This document shows positions 9,585-16,439 of a DNA stretch of 29,057 nt, piece by piece. Source of the stretch: Alistipes sp. Its GTDB lineage: Bacteria; Bacteroidota; Bacteroidia; Bacteroidales; Rikenellaceae. The translations under genes were made by a program, and so were the position numbers. Under the pieces are notes generated by a model. The model was given only the letters and a program-made list of their open reading frames with translations, had not been told where the DNA came from and did no database searches. Within the stretch, counting starts at the first letter, position 1. Every line of letters starts with the position of its first letter. The DNA lies in the NCBI GenBank assembly GCA_019422485.1, contig JAHZDG010000013.1, positions 1 to 29,057 on the forward strand, given 5' to 3'.

Positions 9585-11034
9585 ACGCCCCACTATCCTA
9601 CAATCGCTGATTCCGATCTTCACGCTCATCCTGCTGATCAGCCTCAACGTCATTCTGTTGGGAGACGACACCCTCTCCGGCGCCAACCAGCTCTCTTTGT
9701 TATGCGCCAGTGCCGTAGCCATCGGAATCGCCATCTACAACCGGGTTCCCTGGAGCCAGATTCTCCAAGGCATTCTCCACACCCTCAACACCTCCATGTC
9801 CGCTCTGCTGATTCTGTTGATGATCGGGGTATTGGCCGGCACATGGATGCTCAGCGGCATTATCCCGGGCATGATCTATTACGGGCTCTACATTCTTAAA
9901 CCCGACTATTTTCTGCCGGCCGCAGCCCTTATCTCCGCCATCATTTCCGTGGCGACGGGAAGTTCATGGTCGACGGTCGCTACCGTGGGGGTTGCTTTAC
10001 TGGGTATCGGGCAAGCCCTGGGATTCAACGACGCATTGGTGGCCGGAGCCATCATTTCCGGCGCCTACTTCGGGGACAAAGTCTCTCCCCTGAGCGACAC
10101 GACCAATCTAGCCTCGGCCATCGCCCAGACCGAACTTTTCACCCACATCCGCTACATGATGTTCACAACCGTCCCGACCATGCTCATCACACTGACCCTC
10201 TTCACGATCTTCTCGCTCAGTGCGACATCCGGCTCGTCGGCTCCCGACTCGGTTCACGAAGTACAACAAGCCATCGGCAACTTTTATCACATCAATCTGT
10301 GGCTGTTTCTGGTTCCGATCGCCGTCGTGGTCATGATCGTCAAAAAGATGCCGGCCATTCCCGCCCTGTTCATCGGGGGACTCCTCGGAGGTGTCATGGC
10401 CCTGATTTTCCAACCCGATGTGATCGCCTCGCTCAGCGGAGAAGAACAACTGAGTGCCGGAGGAGCCTACCGGGTCCTGACCAAAGCCATGTATGGCACG
10501 ACCGCCCTGCAAACCGGCAACGCCACGCTCGATTCACTGTTCACCGCACACGGCATGGCCGGCATGTTGAACACCATCTGGCTGATCATCACGGCCATGA
10601 TTTTCGGAGGGGTTCTTGAGGCCGGACACTTTCTCGAACGCATAACCCAGGCTCTGATCAAACGGGTTCACTCCGACGGCGGTCTGGTCACCACAACCGC
10701 AGCCACCTGCATTCTGTTTAACACCACGGCTTCCGACCAGTATATCTCGATCGTGGTTCCCGGCAAGATGTTCGCCGGAGCCTATCGTCGAAACGGCATG
10801 GCTCCCGAAGTCCTCAGCCGCACCCTGGAAGACAGCGGGACGGCCACCTCGGTACTGATCCCCTGGAACACCTGCGGAGCCACACAAGCCGGGGTCTTGG
10901 GCGTTGCAACCTTTTCTTACCTGCCCTACGCCTTTTTCTGCTACCTGAGTCCCCTGATGTCGATTCTGTTCGCCTGGCTGAACCTCAAAATTCGCCGCAT
11001 TCCGCCGGAACCTGCCACCCCGGAGTGTGAATAA
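9577..11034 (+). CDS. nhaC: NhaC family Na+/H+ antiporter
   Basis: A 485-residue inner-membrane protein with about eleven hydrophobic helices, the expected size for NhaC. Diagnostic stretches are ATGSSWSTVATVGVALLGIG, SGAYFGDKVSPLSDTTNLAS and the C-terminal LFNTTASDQYISIVVPGKMF. The conserved GDK.SPLSDTTN segment lies in the ion-binding core of this family. It exchanges cytoplasmic sodium for external protons, supporting pH and sodium homeostasis. NhaC-family members sometimes transport organic acids instead (for example malate/lactate exchange by MleN), so the substrate is less certain than the fold. Its ATG lies inside the end of the methyltransferase gene (ATGACTAA overlap), with no Shine-Dalgarno sequence. 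A new promoter follows directly after it. Confidence 0.92.
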   Translation: MTKRPTILQSLIPIFTLILLISLNVILLGDDTLSGANQLSLLCASAVAIGIAIYNRVPWSQILQGILHTLNTSMSALLILLMIGVLAGTWMLSGIIPGMIYYGLYILKPDYFLPAAALISAIISVATGSSWSTVATVGVALLGIGQALGFNDALVAGAIISGAYFGDKVSPLSDTTNLASAIAQTELFTHIRYMMFTTVPTMLITLTLFTIFSLSATSGSSAPDSVHEVQQAIGNFYHINLWLFLVPIAVVVMIVKKMPAIPALFIGGLLGGVMALIFQPDVIASLSGEEQLSAGGAYRVLTKAMYGTTALQTGNATLDSLFTAHGMAGMLNTIWLIITAMIFGGVLEAGHFLERITQALIKRVHSDGGLVTTTAATCILFNTTASDQYISIVVPGKMFAGAYRRNGMAPEVLSRTLEDSGTATSVLIPWNTCGATQAGVLGVATFSYLPYAFFCYLSPLMSILFAWLNLKIRRIPPEPATPECE

Positions 11035-11055
11035 CCGAACAATTTGTTATCTTTG
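11025..11055 (+). promoter_or_regulatory. Promoter for the yihY-DUF2520-kdsC operon
   Basis: TATCTTTG (11048-11055) is a perfect TAnnTTTG -7 element 22 bases before the yihY ATG. A weak TGTG (11025-11028) lies 19 bases upstream. The -33 part overlaps the end of nhaC. Confidence 0.65.
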
Positions 11056-11077
11056 TAGATAGCCTAAAGCCCGGAGC

Positions 11078-12439
11078 ATGATCAAAAAAGTTCTCCAATA
11101 TATCTTTTACGACATCTGGTTCAAAAAGGAGTACGAATACCGTTCTACCAAAGTCCGGTGGTTCGTCCGCCAATTGAAAGTGCTTCTGTTCACGGCCCAA
11201 GGCATCGGTGAGCACAGCATTCTGTTGCGTTCGGCCGCCCTGACGTTTTACACCCTGATGTCCATCGTTCCGATGGCGGCATTGGTTTTCGGCATCGCCA
11301 AAGGATTCGGCCTCGAAGCCCGATTCAACACCTACCTGTATACCGAATTTCCGCAATACTCCATCGTCATCGACCAGGTGATCGACTTTGCCGACAATCT
11401 GCTGGAACGCACCAAAGGGGGAATTCTGGCTTCGGTCGGTTTGCTCACCTTGTTCTGGACGATCATCAAGGTTTTCGGCAACGTCGAAGACTCGTTCAAC
11501 AAAATCTGGGAAGTCCGCAAATCACGCAGCTTGACCCGGAAATTCAGCGATTACCTCTCGGTGGTGATCGTCACCCCGATTCTCTGGGTACTCTCCGGGA
11601 CCATCAGCTTCCAACTGCAGAACCACCTGTTGCACATCACCTCCGGCTGGTTCGTCGAATTCCTTTTCGGGCTTATCTCGATGGTCATTCTGTGGCTGAT
11701 GTTCACCTTTCTCTACCGGGTCATGCCCAATACGAAAGTTAAATTCCGCAGCGCTTTTCTGGCCGGGATTATCGCCGGAACTTTCTTCCAGCTATTCCAG
11801 ATCATCTATGTCAACATCCAATCGGGATTGAGCAACTACAACGCCATCTACGGGAGTTTTGCCGCCCTGCCGCTGTTGATGATCTGGCTGCAGATCAGCT
11901 GGCAAATCGTCCTGTTCGGAGCTGAGCTATCGTTCGCCTACCAGAATATCGACAAGTTCGAATACGAAAAACAGGCCGAAGAGATGAGCTATGACTACCG
12001 CAAAAAAGCCATGTTGGTCGTCATGCAGCAGATTGTCCGCCATTTCGTCCACAACGAAGGGGCCGTCTCCTCGGAAATGATTGCCCATGACGTCAATTTA
12101 CCGTTACGTATCGTCCGGGATGTGATCGACGATCTGCTCAAAGCCGGTTTAGTTGTGGCCACCGCCACACAGGATGAAAAAATCAACTATTATGTTCCTG
12201 CCCGGGATGTGCATACACTGAAAATCCACGAGGTCATACAAAAAGTAGAAACCTGGGGACGCGATCCGTTGGAAATCGAACAATGTCCGGAATACCATAC
12301 CATCGACCGTATTTTGCAACAAATGGGTGATTCGATCGAACACTCTACCTACAATATCCGTCTGATGGACATTCAGAAAGAGGAAACCCAAGCTTCGACC
12401 TCCCCCTCTTCCCAATCAGGAAAGGAGGTAAACGCATGA
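11078..12439 (+). CDS. YihY/BrkB family inner-membrane protein with C-terminal winged-helix-like domain
   Basis: A 453-residue protein. Residues 1-300 are the YihY/UPF0761 membrane domain with about six helices and the signatures RSAALTFYTLMSIVPMAALV, GGILASVGLLTLFWTIIKVF and NYNAIYGSFAALPLLMIWLQ. The last 150 residues are soluble. They begin near residue 305 with AMLVVMQQIVRHFVHNEGAV followed by a helix-turn-helix-like stretch (SSEMIAHDVNLPLRIVRDVI, DDLLKAGLVV), resembling the winged-helix tail seen in longer YihY proteins. The family was once annotated as ribonuclease BN or serum-resistance factor BrkB; neither role is established and I assign none. It has its own promoter, and its stop overlaps the next start as ATGA. 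Confidence 0.88.
   Translation: MIKKVLQYIFYDIWFKKEYEYRSTKVRWFVRQLKVLLFTAQGIGEHSILLRSAALTFYTLMSIVPMAALVFGIAKGFGLEARFNTYLYTEFPQYSIVIDQVIDFADNLLERTKGGILASVGLLTLFWTIIKVFGNVEDSFNKIWEVRKSRSLTRKFSDYLSVVIVTPILWVLSGTISFQLQNHLLHITSGWFVEFLFGLISMVILWLMFTFLYRVMPNTKVKFRSAFLAGIIAGTFFQLFQIIYVNIQSGLSNYNAIYGSFAALPLLMIWLQISWQIVLFGAELSFAYQNIDKFEYEKQAEEMSYDYRKKAMLVVMQQIVRHFVHNEGAVSSEMIAHDVNLPLRIVRDVIDDLLKAGLVVATATQDEKINYYVPARDVHTLKIHEVIQKVETWGRDPLEIEQCPEYHTIDRILQQMGDSIEHSTYNIRLMDIQKEETQASTSPSSQSGKEVNA
12422..12429 (+). promoter_or_regulatory. Full-consensus Shine-Dalgarno site for the DUF2520 gene
   Basis: AAGGAGGT, the complete anti-Shine-Dalgarno complement, lies 6 bases before the ATG at 12436, inside the last codons of yihY (encoding K-E-V). 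Most starts in this window have no such site, so this one stands out. Confidence 0.75.
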
Positions 12440-13221
12440 AACGCATCGTGCTGATCGGCAGCGGCAATGTCGCCGAAGCTTTGGTCTCAGCCCTTTCCGG
12501 ACTTACCGACAAGGGATACTCTCTCGTTCAGTTATTTGGACGCAATCCCGAACGAGTCCATACCCTAGCTGATCGTGCAGCCTGTCCTTGGAGCACCAAT
12601 CCACAAGAACTGGCTGAGGCCGATCTCTATCTTCTGAGTGTCAGTGATCGGGCCATTGGAGCACTTTCGGACAGCCTCACTTTTCCCACAGAGGCTGTTG
12701 TCGCCCATACGGCCGGCAGTGTATCGTTCGAGGATCTCTCCCCGAAAATTCACCATCGGGGCATTTTTTATCCTTTGCAGACTTTTACCTCGGGCCGAAC
12801 CATCGACCTGCATCAGGTTCCCTTTTTTGTCTGCGGCGAAGACGCTGTGACGGTTCAGGTTTTGACCGAACTGGCCCACACGATCGTCCCCAAGGTTTAT
12901 CCAAGCCATCCGGAGCAGTTGCGTCAGATTCATTTGGCGGCCGTGTTTGCCTGCAATTTCAGCAACCACCTGTATACCATTGCCCAGCATCTGCTCGCGC
13001 AGAAAAATATTCCGGCCGAGGTATTGCGCCCGCTGATCGCCGAGACTACCGCTAAAGCCATGGATGCCGAACAGGCCGCCGACGTTCAAACCGGTCCGGC
13101 CCGACGCGGCGATCTTTCCACCCAGGAACGCCATCTGAAGATGTTGGCGGACCATCCAGCCTGGCAACAAATCTATCAACACATAAGCAACGATATATGG
13201 GAAACTTCAAAGAAGACATAG
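12436..13221 (+). CDS. Rossmann-like/DUF2520 domain protein (putative NAD(P)-binding oxidoreductase)
   Basis: A 261-residue protein. The N-terminus MKRIVLIGSGNVAEALVSAL is a dinucleotide-binding Rossmann motif (GxGNVA at 8-13), followed by a second strand with a basic residue (LFGRNPERV) suggesting NADP. The DUF2520 C-terminal half starts near HHRGIFYPLQTFT and has the helical LRQIHLAAVFACNFSNHLYT and TGPARRGDLSTQERHL stretches typical of this family. The architecture resembles F420-dependent NADP reductases and pyrroline-5-carboxylate reductases, but the reaction is unknown. It overlaps yihY by 4 bases and kdsC by 25 bases, so it sits inside a tightly coupled trio. The strong Shine-Dalgarno site confirms the start. 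Confidence 0.85.
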   Translation: MKRIVLIGSGNVAEALVSALSGLTDKGYSLVQLFGRNPERVHTLADRAACPWSTNPQELAEADLYLLSVSDRAIGALSDSLTFPTEAVVAHTAGSVSFEDLSPKIHHRGIFYPLQTFTSGRTIDLHQVPFFVCGEDAVTVQVLTELAHTIVPKVYPSHPEQLRQIHLAAVFACNFSNHLYTIAQHLLAQKNIPAEVLRPLIAETTAKAMDAEQAADVQTGPARRGDLSTQERHLKMLADHPAWQQIYQHISNDIWETSKKT

Positions 13222-13733
13222 CTCGCATTCGGGCTATCGTACTGGATGTAGACGGTGTCCTGACCGACGGAGGCATTCAGATCACCCCGGAAGGTGATTT
13301 CATCCGCCGCTACAACTCCAAAGACGGATTTGTCCTCTCATATGCCCTCAAAAAAGGCTACCAGGTAGCCATCATCACGGGAGGACGGGGCAACACCCTC
13401 AAGGTTCGTTTCGACATGCTGGGGATCAAACATGTTTATCTGAACTGCATGGCCAAACTGGAAGCGCTGCACGATCTGATGGACAAACTCGGCCTCGCTC
13501 CCGAAGAAATTCTCTATATGGGCGATGACATTCCCGACATCAATCCCATGATGCATGTCGGCATGCCGGTTTGCCCGGCCGATGCGGCTCCCGAAGTGAT
13601 CAACATCTCTCGCTATGTTTCTCAGTTCAAAGGCGGCGAAGGGTGTGTACGTGACGTGATCGAACAGGTTCTTCGGGCCCGTGGCGACTGGTATGTTCTC
13701 GGCGAAAAGATCGAAAACGTCGCTTCCCGTTAA
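13197..13733 (+). CDS. kdsC: 3-deoxy-D-manno-octulosonate 8-phosphate phosphatase (KdsC-type HAD hydrolase)
   Basis: A 178-residue HAD hydrolase without a large cap domain, the normal KdsC size. Motif I is DVDGVLTDG (nucleophile Asp17, acid/base Asp19), motif II is the Thr in IITGG (Thr61), the motif III lysine lies around NCMAKLEAL, and motif IV is GDDIPD (Asp110-Asp111). KdsC hydrolyses Kdo 8-phosphate to Kdo, the sugar linking lipid A to the core of lipopolysaccharide, in the cytoplasm. The ATG at 13197 lies 25 bases inside the DUF2520 gene in another frame. No later Met precedes motif I, so the overlap is real. A strong terminator follows. Other HAD phosphatases of this size exist, but the DVDGVLTDG and GDDxPD combination favours KdsC. 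Confidence 0.88.
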   Translation: MGNFKEDIARIRAIVLDVDGVLTDGGIQITPEGDFIRRYNSKDGFVLSYALKKGYQVAIITGGRGNTLKVRFDMLGIKHVYLNCMAKLEALHDLMDKLGLAPEEILYMGDDIPDINPMMHVGMPVCPADAAPEVINISRYVSQFKGGEGCVRDVIEQVLRARGDWYVLGEKIENVASR

Positions 13734-13760
13734 AACTCGGTCCTGCTTCATGCATATATT

Positions 13761-13797
13761 CTAAAACGGTCCATAAAAACATATGGACCGTTTTTAG
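13761..13797. terminator. Bidirectional intrinsic terminator between kdsC and the sirtuin gene
   Basis: AAAACGGTCCATA (13763-13775) pairs perfectly with TATGGACCGTTTT (13782-13794) around a 6-base loop, giving a 13 bp stem. The A-run on the left and T-run on the right supply U-tracts in both directions. It ends kdsC and can also end the minus-strand sirtuin transcript. Confidence 0.85.
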
Positions 13798-13893
13798 TGA
13801 TATGAATCGTAGTAGACCGCCCTATCTCCTTTCCAAGCGACCAAGGGAAAACCGCCAATCCGTCCCGCTCGCTACACAAGTAACAATGCCTGT

Positions 13894-14595
13894 TTACCGG
13901 CCGGACAACAAGCGATCCGCCAATAACGGCATTCCTTCAGCAGCCCGCATTCGGATATGTTCCAGCGGATTGCGGATTCCGGTCGTATCGGGTTGATTAG
14001 GGTCGACCAGATATACCGGAATATCCGGACGCACATACCTCACCAACGAAGCGGCCGGATAAACAGCCAGCGAAGTTCCCACAATAATCAAAATATCCGC
14101 CGTAGCCGCAATTTTGGCCGCCTGATCGAACATCGGCACACTCTCGCCGAAAAAGACCACAAACGGACGCAGCAACGATCCATCCGGCGCCTTAGCCTGC
14201 GGATCCTGGCGCCACCCCTCCAGCGGAACGATCAGATTTTCATCGATACTGCTGCGCAATTTACGGATCTTTCCGTGCAAATGGGTAATCCGACTACTGC
14301 CGGCCCGTTCATGCAAGTCATCGATATTTTGAGTAATGACCTCCACATCGTAGGCCTCTTCCAATCGCCGAATCGCCCGATGAGCCGCATTAGGAGAGGT
14401 TTCCATCACCTCCTTGCGACGCGTATTGTAAAAGTCGATCACCAGATTCCGATTTTTCATCAGGGCTTCCGGCGTACAAACATCTTCGATACGATACTTA
14501 TCCCACAAACCATCCGAATCACGGAAGGTCGAAATTCCACTATCGGCACTCACTCCTGCACCGGTAAAAACAACGATTTTCTGTCGGTTTTCCAT
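13894..14595 (-). CDS. Sir2-family NAD-dependent protein deacylase (SIRT5/CobB-like, no zinc cysteines)
   Basis: A 233-residue sirtuin. NAD-binding and catalytic motifs are present: TGAGVSADSGISTFRD (11-26), TQNIDDLHERAG (88-99) and catalytic His107 in HLHG. DFYNTRR (54-60) has the Tyr-x-x-Arg pair (Tyr56, Arg59) that in SIRT5 and CobB recognises acidic acyl groups, so desuccinylation or demalonylation is plausible. The zinc-ribbon cysteines found in most sirtuins are absent: after HLHG the sequence runs KIRKLRSSIDENLIVPLEG, and the protein's only cysteine is Cys40. Similar zinc-less forms are familiar in Bacteroidota. It removes lysine acyl groups using NAD, releasing nicotinamide. It is monocistronic on the minus strand, starting at the first ATG of the frame. 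Confidence 0.9.
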   Translation of the reverse strand: MENRQKIVVFTGAGVSADSGISTFRDSDGLWDKYRIEDVCTPEALMKNRNLVIDFYNTRRKEVMETSPNAAHRAIRRLEEAYDVEVITQNIDDLHERAGSSRITHLHGKIRKLRSSIDENLIVPLEGWRQDPQAKAPDGSLLRPFVVFFGESVPMFDQAAKIAATADILIIVGTSLAVYPAASLVRYVRPDIPVYLVDPNQPDTTGIRNPLEHIRMRAAEGMPLLADRLLSGR

Positions 14596-14651
14596 AGCTT
14601 CGATTTTTCTACAAAATAAACGATTTTTTGCCTTTCTTATCCCCCAGCCCC

Positions 14652-14682
14652 CAAAAACAAAGGCTTCTCATGCGAGAAGCCC
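14652..14682 (-). terminator. Intrinsic terminator of the outer-membrane protein gene
   Basis: GGCTTCTC (14662-14669) and GAGAAGCC (14674-14681) form an 8 bp stem with a 4-base loop. On the minus strand the stem is followed by TTTGTTTTTGG. It lies 30 bases beyond the stop codon of the minus-strand beta-barrel gene. Confidence 0.8.
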
Positions 14683-14710
14683 TTGCCCTTTTGAAGACCA
14701 ATTGTTTTGC

Positions 14711-15271
14711 TTAGAAACGATAACCTGCCGTAATGGTAAACACTCCGTTACGGCTCGTACCAGCGTCTTTATAATCCAATATATTCGTTACTCCAATACC
14801 ATAGCGAGCATCAAGAATCAGTCCCATCGGGAATTCATAAGAAACCCCTACCGGAATCGTCAGATCAACCGATTTCAGGCCATCTGTACCCGACTCTTTC
14901 TCTCCGAAAAGCCGACCCGATGAGCCTAACAGGAAACCGGGTTGCAAACCGGCTTTCACCGCCAGATTACCCCAAACATTGAAGTTAGCCAAAATAGGGA
15001 TATTCAGATAACTCAATGTCATTTTGTTATCCTTATTATAGCGGCATCCTTGTGCCGAATAGAGCAGATCGGCAGACAAGAAGAATGTATCCGTGAAACG
15101 ATAGTCTGCAAATACCCCACCGGTGAACCCGATCATCGATCCCACACCCGATTCGGCATTAGACACACCAGCCACATTGATCCCGGCTTTCACCCCCCAG
15201 CCGAAGCCCTGAGCCGAAGCTACGGAGGTCAATGCAACCAGACTTACAACAAGTAATGCAATTTTTTTCAT
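14711..15271 (-). CDS. Small outer-membrane beta-barrel protein (porin/OmpA-like barrel family)
   Basis: A 186-residue exported protein from ATG 15271. The open frame begins 18 codons earlier, but MKKIALLVVSLVALTSVASA is a clean type I signal peptide (cleavage after ASA) and marks the real start; GAGG lies just before this ATG. The mature part starts QGFGWGVKAGINVAGVS and alternates aromatic and polar residues in short strands (FTGGVFADYRF, FFLSADLLYSAQG, LNIPILANFNVW, GVSYEFPMGLILDARYGIG). It ends with an aromatic residue (VFTITAGYRF), the C-terminal barrel-assembly signal recognised by BamA. About eight strands are expected (outer-membrane beta-barrel/PorT-like family, common in Bacteroidales). 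Its ligand or role is unknown. It has its own terminator. Confidence 0.85.
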   Translation of the reverse strand: MKKIALLVVSLVALTSVASAQGFGWGVKAGINVAGVSNAESGVGSMIGFTGGVFADYRFTDTFFLSADLLYSAQGCRYNKDNKMTLSYLNIPILANFNVWGNLAVKAGLQPGFLLGSSGRLFGEKESGTDGLKSVDLTIPVGVSYEFPMGLILDARYGIGVTNILDYKDAGTSRNGVFTITAGYRF

Positions 15272-15570
15272 AACCTCAGAATATTTGTTAATAGATAAGT
15301 TAGATATTTTCCTATTTACAGGCATTTATACCAAACTCTTACAATTTTGATTCCAATTCGTTGTTTGTAAAACGGCATTTTCTCAAAAAAGTTACATTTT
15401 CCATCAAACTTTTCCTTTGAGAATCATGCCCCCTTTACCACCCCATTCTCATCCTCAACGCTATATAAAACTATAAAAAATCACCTTTTGCGCACACCTC
15501 AAATACAGGAAAACACCTAATGGGGCAATTTTTCGGGCCTTTTGAACATCACCTGATGTTCCGCCTCAAA
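15272..15570. other. AT-rich intergenic region upstream of the beta-barrel gene and downstream of prmA
   Basis: This 299-base spacer is much more AT-rich than its surroundings. It should hold the minus-strand promoter of the beta-barrel gene, yet I found no exact TAnnTTTG element there. A hairpin near its left-hand PrmA border is listed separately. No open reading frame, tRNA or known riboswitch is apparent. Confidence 0.5.
15544..15561 (-). terminator. Hairpin just after prmA
   Basis: GAACATC (15544-15550) and GATGTTC (15555-15561) form a perfect 7 bp stem with a 4-base loop, about 10 bases past the prmA stop on the minus strand. It is followed there by AAAAGGCCCG rather than a T-run, so it may stabilise the 3' end rather than terminate on its own. 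Confidence 0.35.
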
Positions 15571-16395
15571 CTACGGTTTCACAAAACGCAACGACACCCA
15601 ACCGTCACGTCGACGTTCCTCACTCGGTTCCAGTCCCAACGATGTTGCACGCGCCACAATCGCCGGTATATCCTGCTCCAAAATACCACTGACCAGCAAA
15701 ACACCATGAGCATTCAAGCTCTGTGCATATGCTTCCATATCCCGCAACAGAATATTCCGATTGATGTTGGCCAGCACGAAATCATACTGTTTCCCCGCCA
15801 ACAGAGTCGCATCTCCCAAATAGGGCGTAATCTGATCGGATACCCCATTCGTTGCGATATTTTCCCGGCAATTTTCGTAGGCCCAGGAGTCGATATCAAT
15901 GGCATCCACATGCGAAGCACCCCGTTTGACCGCCAGAATAGCCAACACCCCGGTCCCGGATCCCATATCCAAGCCCTGGCCCCTCAACGGCATATCCAAC
16001 ATCTGGCTTACCATCAAACAAGTGGTGGCATGATGCCCGGTTCCGAAAGACATTTTCGGCATAATTTCTATCTCATATTCGAATCCGGGCTGTGATTCAT
16101 GGAAAGGCGCCCGAATCAAACAGCGACCTTCTATGACAATCGGCTCGAAATGCGATTCCCAAACGGCATTCCAATTCGTATCGGGCATCATTTCCACCGT
16201 GAACGGCTGTCCAATCTCTTTCAAAAACGATTCGATTTCCGGCTTTTCTTCGGCATATGCACGAGCCGGCATATAAGCTTTGAGACAACCCTCTTCTTCG
16301 CGAAACGAATCAAACGACCAATCGCTCAACTGGGCCGTCAAAATTTCCGACTGTTCACCCGCCTTGACCGGTAGGGACATTTCAACATATTGCAT
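15571..16395 (-). CDS. prmA: Ribosomal protein L11 methyltransferase PrmA
   Basis: A 274-residue SAM-dependent methyltransferase. The N-terminal substrate-recognition domain (about 1-65) is followed by the PrmA signature NWNAVWE (74-80), MSFGTGHHATT (115-125), motif I LDMGSGTGVLAI (142-153), the acidic VDAIDID strand and ANINRNIL (209-216), the N-I-x-x-x-x-L catalytic loop. It methylates amino groups of ribosomal protein L11 in the cytoplasm. It starts at ATG 16395, about 24 bases from a perfect minus-strand -7 element, and is divergent from xerD across 44 bases. Length is close to the Bacteroidota norm and slightly shorter than E. coli PrmA. Confidence 0.95.
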   Translation of the reverse strand: MQYVEMSLPVKAGEQSEILTAQLSDWSFDSFREEEGCLKAYMPARAYAEEKPEIESFLKEIGQPFTVEMMPDTNWNAVWESHFEPIVIEGRCLIRAPFHESQPGFEYEIEIMPKMSFGTGHHATTCLMVSQMLDMPLRGQGLDMGSGTGVLAILAVKRGASHVDAIDIDSWAYENCRENIATNGVSDQITPYLGDATLLAGKQYDFVLANINRNILLRDMEAYAQSLNAHGVLLVSGILEQDIPAIVARATSLGLEPSEERRRDGWVSLRFVKP

Positions 16396-16418
16396 GAGTA
16401 ACGAATTTATAGTTCAAA

Positions 16419-16426
16419 CAAATTTA
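16419..16426 (-). promoter_or_regulatory. -7 element of the prmA promoter
   Basis: TAAATTTG on the minus strand matches TAnnTTTG exactly and lies 23 bases before the prmA ATG. No good -33 TTTG is seen at the expected place, which falls within the first codons of xerD. Confidence 0.55.
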
Positions 16427-16427
16427 G

Positions 16428-16435
16428 TAATTTTG
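16428..16435 (+). promoter_or_regulatory. -7 element of the xerD promoter
   Basis: TAATTTTG matches TAnnTTTG exactly. It ends only 4 bases before the xerD ATG at 16440, so the transcript would begin at or next to the start codon. The -33 region (ATTTAT around 16405-16410) is a poor match. It abuts the prmA element with a single base between them. Confidence 0.55.
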
Positions 16436-16439
16436 AGCT

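Noticed and set aside
13801..13893. Possible small gene between the kdsC terminator and the sirtuin stop
   Set aside because: The open frame starting at 13802 runs into the antisense of the sirtuin gene and shows no family features or ribosome site.
15272..15570. A regulatory RNA or riboswitch in the AT-rich spacer
   Set aside because: I found no known riboswitch motif, no convincing terminator on either strand and no promoter element that would define a small RNA.
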